Shown here: positions 32,406-44,899 of the stretch, one piece after another
How positions within the stretch are numbered: position 1 is the first letter of the stretch
How the letters are laid out: each line of letters opens with the position of its first letter
Assembly: GCF_026151205.1 (NCBI RefSeq)
Contig: NC_087078.1
Span: 6,773,675 to 6,837,674, forward strand
DNA from: Bolinopsis microptera
Taxonomy: Eukaryota > Ctenophora > Tentaculata > Lobata > Bolinopsidae
Length of the DNA stretch: 64,000 nucleotides
Direction: 5' to 3'
Notes under the pieces: model-generated
Told to the model about the DNA's origin: nothing
Database searches by the model: none
What the model saw: the letters and a program-made list of their open reading frames with translations, nothing else
Translations under genes and position numbers: made by a program

Positions 32406-32953
32406 GTTTCCATCAGCATCGTTGTCTTTCATGCTATATATAGTCGTGTAATCCCCGTCATGGGCATTTTGAGGAGCTCGTAATGTAGCTTGATTAGATG
32501 AGTCGTCTTTGTACCAGCTTTTTGCTTCAGATCGTACTATCGGCAAATATTCTGAATAATTAAATAATATTAAGATAATTCCATCGCGACTAAAATGTAC
32601 GATTTTATATTTGATTATTTAACGAAAATTTAGAAAGTTTAGTTTTTAAAAACACAAATTATCATGAGCTGTTGAAAATACCTTATAAGTAAGGATTTTA
32701 ATATTTACACTATGTTTAATCATTCCAATATTCCATGGTACATCACCGATATCATTTGTCATGATAGCACCTACCTGACCCTAATATCTCGATTTCAACA
32801 ATGTTTTGTCCTCTGTCAGCATCATAATCCAGATCAGTCATGTAGACCATGTCCCCCACTACACCGTCACAGTTCAGAGAGTAGGTCCGACCTTCTATAG
32901 TATATGTGTTCCCGGGATTCACCTCTGTAATTTGTGTAGTGTCATATGAAACT
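32406..32953 (-). pseudogene. Galactose-binding (F5/8 type C-like) gene exons, truncated
   Basis: Two exons join in phase 1: about 32953-32775 (donor gtaggt) and 32551 downward (acceptor aattattcag). The first encodes VNPGNTYTIEGRTYSLNCDG, then GDMVYMTDLDYDADRGQN and IVEIEILGS. A C-x-G-x-x-V-Y...N-I-V-E-I-E-I-x-G end is typical of fucolectin/F5-8C-like lectin modules. The second starts a new module: SEAKSWYKDDSSNQATLRAP, then QNAHDGDYTTIYSMKDNDAD. It stops making sense exactly at the 16-bp inverted repeat (32405), where the mariner-like element and LINE begin. The reading frame then runs VIRALI and stops in element sequence. Other exons were not found. The gene was probably broken by the insertion, unless the exon is skipped. 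Confidence 0.6.
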
Positions 32954-33024
32954 CTAATATTGTGAGGTTAACTTTTTCGGTTCAGCCTTTCCGCTAAGTA
33001 TTTAATTACTAATATATCCGAGAT

Positions 33025-33330
33025 TTACTGAACTCCAACTTCAATATTGATGATTTTCGTATTCCCCATTCTAAAATCTTCGAAGTTGTTCTGCAAAGCA
33101 TTTTTATCACGTTCCATGCATTCGATCACTTTGGCGGCAAGTTTTGTCTCGAAAAAAATGTTAAGTGCAAGATTTTTGAACGTTTTTCTAAAAAAACTAA
33201 ATTCTCCGTGTTGCAAACGATTTAATCATTTAGAGCCAATAAAAATGTTTTCCTTTTATTTTTGGTTAATTAAACTAATTGGTAATTATCCAATTAGCTG
33301 ATTGTCTAATGTAAAAAATTTTTCATAACA
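33025..33330 (-). repeat. Solo fragment of the 35-38 kb palindromic family
   Basis: Minus-strand phrases such as aaaaacatttttattggctc and the Phe/Lys-rich reading seen at 35540-35900 and 37600-37930 recur here at lower identity. The small ORFs in both directions are repeat-derived. Confidence 0.65.
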
Positions 33331-35100
33331 AAAGTTTTATTCTTGATAAGATACCACATTCTAGGTTAATTTTCAGCCTTTACGCCACGTTCAAAACTAA
33401 GATATTGGAAACCAGAAAGGTGGTACAAAGGTGTAAAAGTGGTAAAAAGTGGGTGTTTCTGTTGAGATTAAAAATTGGCACCAAGTTAATTATGTTCGTT
33501 AGGGGTCCTAACTACCATATTTCTGTTTGAGAACTCTTGTTGAACATTCACATCCAACGGAACCTTAAATCGACCACTTTTCCCCTTACTAAAAAAAATG
33601 AAGGTAAAATTAGCAGTAGCATGTGCACCACGTATATTGTCAGACACACAGTATATAGCTTGAGAGCTAAAGTAAATCGTGAGAACATGGGCTACTTCGG
33701 AGACAAATACAATTCTAATTCCTAAAAAAATTTACTTCCTACGACTTTTAGTAACAAATTATTGCATAGATGACTGACGAATTAACAAATATAGCAACAG
33801 TTATAGAATGTTGTCTTAACTCAAACAGTTACTCGTAGAGTATTTTATTTCAAGGAATATGGGGATTTGAGACATCCACTACCACTCACCAGTAAAAAAG
33901 TACTTAGTACTAATCTGATTCTACCAGGTCTAGTAACCTGAAACCGTAATCCCTGTGGTCGGAAATTGCTGTATCTTTTATAGGTATAAAGCTACAGACA
34001 CGCATGTAGCCTATATTGACTGCCAAAGCGTTTATCCCTTGAATAATGTATGTAGGTATACCTTATCGGACCTAATTTGGTCGGACATTACTTGAACGCT
34101 GGAAGGCCTAGGTTCATCCTTAATGTCCGTTTGAATAAAAGTCCGTTCAATTAATGTCCGTCAAAGTTAAAGTCCGTTTTGATTTTTTTTCAAACATTTT
34201 TCATTTCGAACTTTTTTGTCCAGAATATGACAAATTTTTAATTTCGAGTCATTCTAATAGTATCATTAGGGACTAAACTATATCGTTGAATTAATAATAA
34301 CAAGGTATTTATAAAATTTTACAATCTGAATTGTAAGATTACAAATTGCCTGTTCACTATCTTGAAGTTGATATTCGGCTTCTTCTTACTCCCACATTTT
34401 ATCTTTCATTTCCACGTTCATTTGGAGTTTGAGGATATGGTAAAAAAAATATAATGCGTTTTCGACGATAGTGGCTTAATTTTGACATAATTAACCCTAG
34501 CACGTTCAGTAGTCTGAAACATTAGCCACGTAAACCATACTCCCATATGCACTGCTCCAGAAAGAAAATCTATTGTTGTTAGGTACTATTATAATGTTTC
34601 AAATGTTCACATTTTGTGTGGAATTGTTAACTGCAGTTGTCTAATATCATCCTTGGTCTGGAAATATACGTAGATTAGGTCAACTAACAATATGAATACA
34701 ACATTAGTTTAAAGGGCACGGATCGAACGGTTACAGGTAATATTTGGGTAACTTTTGTCACTCTCCGAAATAACATAGCTTTTATTCTACTGTTGAGGTG
34801 TCTTAAAAACCCTTTCAACTCATTATACTGTGTTGATCTACCAATCATAGCCCTAAATATGTTGTTTTGATTTTTGAATAGTTAGCTAATACAGGCACTT
34901 GGTTTTGGGAAATGAGGTTAATTCTGTCACAATATATGGAATTTCTAAATTTTTGGAGAATTATTTATATCTGATTTTGGATAACTTTATATGATGACAA
35001 TGTAGTTGATGCCAAGTTAAGATCAGTTGATGTTGACATGTCACAAAATCGTAATAGGTTGAAAACAATGATTATAGTATGAAAACTGTCTCTTTTATAA
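33330..35100. other. Repeat remnants, no gene
   Basis: 33940-34045 is a fragment of module B's distal end (cctgtggtcggaaattgctg, then gccaaagcgtttatccct). 34060-34165 is a left end of the CCTTATCGGAC family, followed by repeated taatgtccgt motifs. Nothing else is recognisable up to 35.1 kb. Confidence 0.6.
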
Positions 35101-38100
35101 CTCTTATAATAAACTGGATGTGACAACAGTAAACATGTATTGCCCCTTTTTGAAGAATCTATATTCTATAACTCTATTAGAATTCAACAATTCTTTCAGA
35201 AAAAATTGGTAGTATAGATCGTACAGACAGATCAGTCTGAAAAATCGTTTTTGTCGACCACACAAAGCTTACAAAGGATTTTTGACGTTTTTGAGTCCTA
35301 TAGATGTCCGTTATGGCTGACAACTTTGCCAATTTTTCAGTGTACTTAAGGCACTTTTTGCAACTTTGCCACTTTTTACCCTTCTTTGTTTGTCGAATAT
35401 CTTTAGTTGTGAACATCGTAAAAGGGGTGCGGATTCAAACGAGTGGTTCATATTTACCATGAAGAAAACTTTTGTGCTAACAATTTTTACGTCAGATAAT
35501 CATTTTTTATTGGATTAATTATCAATTAGCTATTAGCAAAATTCTAAAATTTTTTATTGGCTCAAAATGATTGGAATAAATAGCTTAAGAAACACGGAGA
35601 AAAAGTAGTTTTTAGAAAAACTTTAAAAATTTTTCACTTACATTTTTTTTCGAGGACTTGGAAAAATTTCGAAATTCAAAAAAAATTTCCGCAAAAGTGA
35701 ATCAAATCGCATGGAAAAATGCTTTTCAAAAAAACTTAGTGAAAGTTCGTTACAAGAAATACTTTAATCACAATATTTGTAGTTGGAGTTCAGTAAATCG
35801 CGGAGATTTTAGTAATCTGGAATTTACTAAGTGGAAAGGTATGAAACTGAAAAAAAACGTTAACCATTACGATTTAAAAGAGTTTCATAACTATTTACAA
35901 TAAGCCTTATCGATTTTCACAGAAACTGCACCAGGGCACAGTTCAAGAACAGAAAGACGCGAAACGATTAGCCTGCAGTTCTATCATTTTAATGATTTCA
36001 ATGAGGAATCAGTGGGGTTAAGATAATCACATTGTAATAAATAAACCACTCTGTACGTCAATTGAGCTAATCTAAACGGCCTACCTGGATTACCAGACCT
36101 CTTCATTTCCTCTACAATAATCCAAGTTGTTATATAGTATTGGTGGGCGATGTGAGTACTTATCGAGCTGTATTCAATCACAATACGACACATACGGGTA
36201 TATTTATGGCTCTTTATGAGGTTTATGAACGCTTAATACCGTGAGAAACCCGGTATAGAGACGTTTTACAGTTTATCACGAAAACGTATTACTTGGCTCA
36301 TGGCTCATTTACAGTTCGAAGAAGGACAAGAACAGACCAGGGAAACTATGGAATAGCCATATCCAGGAAGCAAGTGTAAATACCCTTTTCAACATCTACT
36401 GGACTTGTTTTATATTACCAGACCTCTTCTTTGCCTCTACAATTCAAGCCAAGTTGTTCATTATCGCATTTGGTGGGCGATGTAGTACTATCGAGCTGTA
36501 TTCAATCACAATACAGACACAATGCACTAAGTGTATATTATATTATGCCTTAATGAGGTATATGAAACGTTTCTATACCGTAACTTATCGGTTTCTCCGT
36601 GAGAGCCTGTATGGAGAGGGTTTTTACAGTTTAACCGAAAACGTCTACTTGCCTCATGACTCTTTGGACAGCTCAAAGGAAGGCAAGGAAAAGACCAGAA
36701 AGCTTAAAATGTCAACTCGCTTTTTCAATGCTCTTCGATCTGTCCCACATTAATCCGAGCTGATTTCATATGGCCCGAAGATCCTGCGGGGAAAAACCGT
36801 ATTTTACTTCACGACGTCCGGATTTCAATCAACATCCTCAAATATCATTAACAATCTTCCTGATCAGGGATCTGTCTTTTTAGCAATTTCCAAAAATATC
36901 CTGACTCTCGTGGAAACATTTTACTGAAGAATTATTACCGGTCTTTACTACCCTTGCCGACGCCATATCTAAATCTTACCTTGCCGTATGTTACCTTGTT
37001 GATTCTTACTTTTAACCGACCTGACATATGGTGATTTATACCGCATAGCAAATGAAGCGCGTATTGCAGGTACAATACAAACAAGTCACAGTATATGTTG
37101 GAAGGTGTATTTACATTGCTTCTGGATTTGGTGTTCCTTGTTGTCCCTGGGATGTTCTTGCCTTCTTCGAACTGTAAATGAGCATGAGGCCTATATACGT
37201 TTTCGTGATAACTGTATAACGTTCTATACGGGTTTTCTCACGGTTTATTAAGCGTTTCATAAACCTCATTAAGAGCATATAAATATACACGTATTGGTCG
37301 TATTTGTGATGAATACAGCTCGTAAATACATAATCGCCACAAATACTATATGAACAACTTGTTAGCTTGTTGAGGAAAAGAAGAGGGTCTGGTTAATACA
37401 GGTAGGCCGGTTTAGATTAGCACAATTGACGGTACAGAGAGGTTTTATTTATTACAAAATGTGATTTATCTTATCCCACTGATTCATCATTGAAATCTTT
37501 AAAATGTTAGTACAGCAGCTATCGTTTCGTCTTTCGTTCTTGGACTGTGACATTGGTGCAGTTTCTGTGAAAAATCGATAAGGCAGTAGTGTTAATTAGT
37601 TATGAAAACTTTTTTATAGTATGGTTAACGTTTTTCAGTTTCATACCATTCCACTTGTAATTTCTGATTACTAAAATTCTGCCGCGATTTAATGAACTCC
37701 AACTCAAATATTGGTGATTTAAGTATTCTTGAAACGATAAATTCACTAAGTTTTTTGAAAGCTTTGTTCTCCCCGTTTTCATGCGATTTGATACTTTTGG
37801 CGGAAATTTTTTTTTTGAAATTTCGAAATTTTTCCAAGTCTCGAAAAAATATGTAAGTGAAAATTTTAAAGTTTTTCTAAAAACTACTTTTCTCCGTGTT
37901 GTAAAGCTATTCCGATCATTTTGAGCCATAAAAAATTTTTTAGAATTTTGCTAATTAGCTAATTGATATTATCCAATTAAATGATTATCTGACGGTACAA
38001 AATTGTTAGAAACAAAAGTTTTTCTTCATGGTAATTATGAACACTCTCGATTTAGTCCGCAACTTCTTACCGATGTTCACAACTAAAGAATTCGACAACA

Positions 38101-38330
38101 AGAAAGTGGTATAAAGTGTTAAAGTGGCAAAAAGTGGCCTTAAGACACGTGGAAAAGTTTGGAAAGTTGGGGTTTCAGGCCATAAGGACATCTATAGGAC
38201 TCAAAAACGTCAAAAATCCTTTGTAAGCTTTGAGTGTCGGCAGATCGATTTTTTTCAGACGGGATCTGTGGTACTAAGAATATTGTCCAGAATATCGAGC
38301 TTAAGTTTGACATTTTTAGGTTAATTCGTC
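35100..38330. mobile_element. Palindromic element, arms about 1.1-1.2 kb
   Basis: The left arm (about 35180-36330) is matched in inverse by the right arm (about 37150-38310). Shared landmarks include ggacatctataggactcaaa (38186 and, inverted, at about 35300), the Phe/Lys-rich stretch around ttattggctc, caattgacg/cgtcaattg, and tgaggtttatgaa. The centre (36350-37100) holds a diverged extra copy of part of the left arm (gacctcttctttgcctctac, then gtgggcgatg). No transposase was found. Arm identity looks like roughly 75-85% by eye, so this is an older foldback than that at 17.7 kb. Confidence 0.75.
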
Positions 38331-38449
38331 AAAGTCACGATAATGTTGTCAAATTTACTTTTCTGCCCTAACAATTTCAAGATAGTGTAAAAAATTAGCA
38401 TAGGTGCTTTATTACTATTTATAGATCAATCCAAATACTACAAGTATCT

Positions 38450-38850
38450 GTTAATGTGATGGACGATTACCTAACTCTTATAAATAATGATGTGACAAAC
38501 TGACAAAGTGATACATGTCTTGCCCCTATTTTGAATATTTATAAATCTTTAGAATTCAACATTCTTTCAAAAACGTTTTCGGAAGAATATTGTCAGAAAC
38601 ACGAGCTCAATTTTAACAATTTTAGATTAAATTGTCAAGAAATGAAAATGTGACAAAATTACTTTCCTGCCCCAAAAATATCAAGAATGTGTTGTAAAAT
38701 TGGCATAGGATGCTTTATTGACGATATTATCGATACAAACTACGAAATAGATTATGTTATTGATGACGATTAACCTAACTCTTTATAATAATTAATGTGA
38801 CAAGTAACATGTCTTGACCCATTTTGAAGATCTATACCTCTTTAGAATAC
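38450..38850. repeat. Diverged tandem units adjoining the palindrome
   Basis: The phrase set cctaactctt, aatgtgaca, catgtcttg, cc[ca]attttgaa and tttagaat appears at about 38470-38560 and 38770-38850. It also appears at 35095-35200, outside the left arm in the same orientation. Confidence 0.6.
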
Positions 38851-38859
38851 TATGGTAAG

Positions 38860-41370
38860 TTTATTCATAAACAAATTTCGTAAACTAGTTATTTTGCCCA
38901 GCAAGGAGCTAACAGAGTTATAATAATTTTTGTTGTGACGGAAATTACCCTATTTTTGACCATGTAGGGTAGTTTATTTTGATGACACAGTTAACATATT
39001 ACCACATGTAATGATTTATGTGACTGGTGCATGCGTATAGCAGTGTTGTTTGATCATAGTACGCATTATAAGGGGTTTAAGCTAGGGTAATATCATTATT
39101 TGTTTCAATTTCACACAGGTTCAGATATCATCAAGTTATGAGGACAAAGTTAAACTTATTTTGTGCCTTCTGTGTTTTTAATTCCTTACGACTATATGAT
39201 TAAATAACAATTCCAGCACTTCCCGGCCATCAAATAAACCTACAATACTCGCATTGTTATCAAGGCGCCCTAAACATTCATCGCATATTTTCTTTAATGT
39301 GTGGACAGAGTAAACCTGAGTGCACATCTAGCGAAAAAAATTCGTCAAATATGTAGGTATGGTAATATGTTACCCATCCAATCACTGGACACCCACAAAT
39401 TTGGACCATAAACGGCGGCAAGGGGTCCTATTAATAGACCCTGGCCCAGTCGTCAAGCTCCAATTCGTCTCACTGGGTTGAGGCTCTGATGTCGATTGCG
39501 ACAGCGCTTTCATTGGCAAAACTCTGTAGTTAGGGTACCTCGCACCGAAGTTGCTTCACCAAGAGGACTGGATCGTCAGAATCTTGGCTAAAAACTTGAG
39601 GCAGCGTCAGTGAGAATAAGCCTCTTTTCTCTCGGTAGAAGTTGGACTGCGAACTTATTTCTTCTATGTTTCGCCGTCACACACGTGTCTGCATACAGAA
39701 ACTCCTTCCGACATCATGATTCGTGTGCCTGATCATATCCTGATAAGCCGGAGTGAACACAAAACCCTACTGATTTGTAGGGGGTAATGGAGCTCGAGCC
39801 CCTTTTGGTTGGTTTTAAGCTTAAACCATATCACTTTTATGGTTTCTATTGCGGAAAGCAAAATGTGCTAACATTAGGTTAACAGAAATATTTGTAATAA
39901 AAATTACACCGATGAAACCAACAGGAATCTTAAGATATTGTCTGAACCTAAGCAAGACTATTATCGGCTGAGAATTGAGCATAATAGTCGACTCCTATCA
40001 GAAATGGGGGTCAAACACTAAATCTTTAGCGCACTCAAACAAGTTTCTTGTATCGCTTTAATTTTATTGCTAACAGAACTCAGTAAGTGTTGGATCAATA
40101 GAAGTCTTAAATCAAAGTTTCCTTGGACCATTCGGTTCTCTAACATAATAAACTGGGTGGCAAACTAGTTTCCCCTGGTTTTAGCAAATTGACATGAGAA
40201 TGGGTTCTAAACGTTTTTAGAATCATGTCGTGATTCTTCACATTTGATAATAGCAATTAACGTTCCTTATGTTCCGAACGTTAAAATCTTTTAGCGAACG
40301 CGTTTACAAAACTGTTTTAGTGAACGTTCGTACGTTCATACAACTAAGCCATTATTTACTCCGTCACAGTTTATAGTGTGACAATGTAAACATTTCCGTG
40401 ACGGCCGTATTTAAGCGATATCTTATCGCCTGATTAAGATTATCGTTTCTGTGGACAAGTTAGCCTAGGGATGAGACGATTTTAAACCATCATGGGTTTA
40501 TGTAAATTCATAGTGGTGACAAAGTCAACTACACTGTGCATTTTAATAGGGGTCACTTAATTTACCCAATATCTCAAAACTCAAATGAATCGTGTACTTA
40601 TATACGTTACTGTATGTCATTATGATTATTATTTGAAGTACATAATTTCATTTAATTATATGTATATATTATATTTTTAGATTCATTTTTCAGCTTCAGC
40701 TCGCAAATGCAGAGTTTCTTGACAGAGTTGAAAACCACGCGATTTTTAGAAGGTTGTAGACAAAGATAGGAGACAAGCTTTCTTAGAATTATAATTTAGG
40801 CCTTTAGATTTTGTATAATTAACGTTGGAAGTGAGGTTAAAATTAACGTTAAAATAATGGCGTTATTTTAGCAAAAGGTAACTGCGTCGTTAGCCTAGCA
40901 AAGTTTAACTGGGGACCCAAGCTATTATGTTCATCTACTAATAACCGATTAAAGGAGGCAGCGGAAATCGACAGGCTGGCGCCGCCCCTGCATTAATTTA
41001 GGGTATGTGTCGAAATTTAGTTAATTGCGCGGGTTAGATTTGAAACTGAACAGTGTTGTCTTTTTGAACCTAATTTGTAATTATTATAAAACATATAAAA
41101 CTGATTATAAGGTGATGGTCACGATTTTCGGATTCAGATCCATTGTGTGTCTTTTCAGATTAACTCTACAAAAAAGCATTAATGCAGCAAAAGTAGTTAA
41201 TTATGTATCTATTATTGCATCATTGAGCCAGATCAAAATTGTGACTCTGCAAAATTCAGTGCAGTTTAAAATAATAAATCAACTAAAAACTTGATCGAAA
41301 TTAGAGAATAAAAATTTCCACATTCCAGGGTAGACCAGGAGGAAAGCGAATGGCAAACACGTAATGTTAA
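38860..41370. other. Intergenic, no gene recognised
   Basis: No domain-bearing ORF or convincing exon was seen. 40911-40990 is a diverged arm of the MITE at 23231-23685 (tggggacccaagctattatg, then gacaggctggcgccg). The 89-residue ORF at 41025-41294 has no recognisable motif. Confidence 0.55.
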
Positions 41371-41375
41371 AAATA

Positions 41376-41475
41376 GCTTGGAAGGCTTGGGTATAGTGGT
41401 AACCTCGTGCCTTGATGCTAACTCATACAAGGTATCCGTTGAAAAATGATCATGTCCGGATCAAAGATCGAAATG
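41376..41475 (+). repeat. Possible tRNA-derived SINE head
   Basis: gggtatagtggtaacctcgt resembles a pol III A box, and ggatcaaagatcg about 60 bp later a degenerate B box. The cloverleaf is poor and there is no clear tail, so this is a weak call. Confidence 0.3.
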
Positions 41476-42221
41476 GCTCTGTCATTATCATTATCAAACT
41501 AAAAATTTCGTCGCGGGTTACACCACAAAAAAAACTCAAATATTTTATGTGTGATATTTTCTTGCAGTTTCTTTTTTAGTTTTTATATTGGCAACTCAAG
41601 AAAGAAATTATACTTCAAGAAATGAAAAATTACTAATTAGTAAATTTGAAAACTTGTTACAATTTTGAAATTGTTGCCACCATTGAATTGCGCTAATCCT
41701 GCAACATCGTTTTTGCACCTAAGGGGACCATTTGAAATTTAACCTGTACCAAGCTAACGTGATATAAGAATTGAAAATTATTTTGTCAATTCAATGACCT
41801 TAGATGTGGAAAGTTTTGAAAATTTGGTCAGTCACCAAAGGACACCTAATGACGATAGGACGTTGGCCAGGTCGGATCCCTTCCAAGAAACTTTCAGTTA
41901 TGAGTGCAAAATACAATATCGTGACGGTCTCGGAAAAGATGTGATGGTTGGAAAAGAAGTTTCGTGACTGTAGAGATGGAAAATTGACATAGGAGAAAAA
42001 AATGCAAATTCAATAATTGGGTTTTGATCTAAAAATGTAAAATAAAGTTGCGGCGAATTAACTTCAGTATGACGAGGAGTGAATATTAATCGTCGATAAC
42101 TTACTATTAGCTTTAGGTAGGGTAAAATTGATAAGGAACCCGTTCTAGTGTAGTTATTTTATATTTATACTGGATCAGTGCCCGTGTCACGTTATCGATG
42201 CGTTAACCGTAACGTGTCACG

Positions 42222-44499
42222 TCACGTCCTGGTATAAGCCACAAACCTTGGTCGGTCTACCTTCTGGGCCTCATAATGTCGACTGAAGACAAACTCATAG
42301 AGCAGGCCTCCAAGGAGAGACGCGAGCATAGGACCGAATATGTAGACCTGAAATAAAGAGGTTAGCGTTTGTCTCTAATAAGGAAGACAATAATAACACT
42401 CTAATAACTTAATAATGGGGCACAAATCACGTCATTATTTAAGCCAATTTCATATCCCCTGGCCCCTCTTCATCATCGTTTTGACACAATATCATGATTG
42501 ATAATTTAACATATGAAAGATTATTGTCTAAAGATTAAATTTATCAGATAATGACTCACTGCGTCAAACTTCCCGGTCAAGATATATCTACTCATTACTG
42601 ACTAAAGTAAAACTATTTTATCTTTGTAGTCTGTGTTCGGCTCATTTAGTGAGACCTCCCGGAAATCAGTTTTAACTTACGAGGAACTGTGCTGGAAGCT
42701 GGTTCTCTATCAAGTTGGTAACGAGACTTCTAACTGGATTTAAACCGCACCCCGTCGTCGGTACCTACAACAACAACAATTAAAAACTCGTTAAGCAGTT
42801 ATAATTATATAATGGAAAAGCAACTTGCCGATTAGTCTTAGTTTAGTCCTCATACATCTCTAAATTCGATCACAAATTTACCTTATTGGACTTAATTTGA
42901 ACGGAAATTAATTGGACGCTGGAGGGCCTAGCCAATATGATAGCCAAAGTAGCCAATGTAGCATATCATATCCGATTTAATCGCACAACTTCTCTAAAGT
43001 TGAGCATATTCCATATTGACAGAAATAATAATATTTAGCACGTGCACAATAATTGTAATCCAGGTCGGTGTAAGTGTAACAACTCACCAAGAACATATGG
43101 AGTACGAATATAGCGATACCAATAGATAAGGGCTGCAGATAAGAAGGTGCATGTTTCCTGTCACCGTTAGTAGTGGACAGCACAGTAAGAACCAAGAACA
43201 GAGTACCAAACATCTCTATAAAGAAGCCTGTAGCTGTGGTGAGATGCACGTTTACGCCAACTGCTCCGGGACAGTAGCCTAGCATTCCTTTCAGTATTCC
43301 TGCAATTGTCACTTGTTTAAGCGGTTAATGTGCTTGAAACATTTTTTTCACTTTCTTTGGGGGCTTAATTTTATAGGAATGCAGAATTTGGCTGATTTAA
43401 TTGTTAGTTCTTATTCGTATGTTATTCCGAGCTGTCGGCAGTCTAGGCTGTCAAAACGTGTAAAGTTAGTCACGTGATAACGAGCGTAGAGTCCATGAAA
43501 AGCACTGATATACTAATAAATTGATGCACTATTATAGACTATAGTTTATAATATCAGTATCAATGATATTCACTTAATTGACACATCTTGGGTTTGACTC
43601 ACCTCCGGCGACCAGGCCGCCACACAGCTGAAATATGGAGTAAATAACTGCCTTGAGGAGAGACATCTTTCTAGCGAAGAATAAACCAAAGGACACCGCA
43701 GGGTTGAATTGTCCACCGCTGATGTCAGAAAAGAGATGAACAGCGCCAGCAATGCCTTGAAATTGTGGAATTTAAATATCTATTGCTTTTATCAATGTTA
43801 TAAACACAATTTATGATTATCCGAATAAGATTCCAATCAAGAACTTTGGTAACTTTATTGACTATAAGTGATCGAACATCGTAACAAAAATTACAGCTAT
43901 AGCATTAGCAACATATAACTTAAAGTACTACTAGTACTAACCAAGTCCGAAAGAGAAAGCAATTTGTAGAAGCGCTGCAGAGGACATTTTAAATGAGTCT
44001 ACTAACTTTGAACTTTCAAACACTCCCTGAACTTGAAGCTGTTGTGCACCTCCTACACCTGACGTGGGGAGATTTTTTAAACTTTCAACTCAATTTTACA
44101 CAATCATACCTTTCTCTGTGAGCACAACTGCTGACTATCGATAAAACTACGCTGTTTAAATACTCGGACTATATTTAATTATTAAATATATTACTCTCAC
44201 TAAAATGATCGAACTGATAATTCTGGCTTTGAGCCTGAGGGGAACATCTTTTACAACACTCAACACTCAACAGGCATATTATAAAATTCTTTATTCTATG
44301 ATCAAGATTGTACTAGTTAACTTAAAGTTAATCATTAATAATAAGAATAACACTCATAATCAAGCATTTCCTTACCTCCACATCCAATAAAAATCAGATA
44401 AAAAGTTCCCATAAATTCAGCCAATAATTCACGAATAATTGCTTGCGTCTTGAAATCTCCATCGTCTGTTATCTTAAACCCACATGTAGACACGCCCAT
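42222..44499 (-). CDS. Aquaporin (MIP family), six exons, 271 aa
   Basis: The exons are 44499-44376, 44058-43942, 43755-43603, 43299-43088, 42764-42681 and 42347-42222. All have GT-AG borders and phases that join to 816 nt. The protein starts MGVSTCGFKITDDGD and has TM1 ELLAEFMGTFYLIFIGCGG, first pore motif SGGQFNPAVSF (Asn98-Pro99-Ala100), then H5 IAIFVLHMFL and loop E TTGCGLNPVRSL. Filter positions match water-selective aquaporins: Phe in AFSFGL, His199, Cys208 (the mercury-sensitive position in AQP1) and Arg214. The second motif is NPV rather than NPA (Val213). The last exon ends FVAYTRT. Family role: water flux across the plasma membrane. The ATG is the one nearest TM1; the frame upstream is open into a palindromic repeat and probably noncoding. 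A CCTTATCGGAC-family end sits in intron 4 at 42882-42935. Confidence 0.93.
42882..42935 (+). mobile_element. CCTTATCGGAC-family end in aquaporin intron 4
   Basis: taccttattggacttaattt, then gacgctggagggcctagcc, is a diverged left half of the palindrome at 15622. The right half is not apparent. Confidence 0.65.
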
Positions 44500-44579
44500 C
44501 TTATCCTTCAAATAAAACACGACGTTAGGCTTTAAAATATAGTTATATTTATAATTCAAACTACTAAAGCTAGTTATCG

Positions 44580-44865
44580 AACTGTTTTCTGCGATGGCCA
44601 GTTGCGCTGGCCATCGCAAACTATCGGGTGCGACAGTGTCGCATAGCCAGCGACAACTAGCGCTGGATAGCGACAACTAGCGCTGGATGGCGACAACTAG
44701 CGCTGAATAGCGACAACTAGCGCTGGATAGCGACAATAATTATCGAACATTTATATTTTGCGCTGGATAGCGACAACTACAAACTAGCGCTGGATGGCGA
44801 CAACTAGCGCTGGATAGCGCTAGTTGTCGCCATCCAGCGCTAGTTGTCGCGTGTTCACTATCGCA
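44580..44865. repeat. Palindromic tandem array upstream of aquaporin
   Basis: About nine units of gatagcgacaactagcgctg (20 bp, each containing AGCGCT) include two inverted units near 44815-44850. A perfect hairpin gcgatggccag-ttgcg-ctggccatcgc is at 44591-44617. The array lies 80-370 bp before the aquaporin start codon, in its likely promoter or 5' UTR. Confidence 0.85.
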
Positions 44866-44899
44866 AAAGAACCGTTAATAGTTACTGTTAGCTCAGTTA

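Noticed and set aside
41025-41294. 89-residue plus-strand ORF
   Set aside because: No motif, AT-rich codons, no neighbouring exon evidence.
41376-41475. Functional tRNA gene
   Set aside because: A- and B-box-like motifs only; no consistent cloverleaf or acceptor stem.
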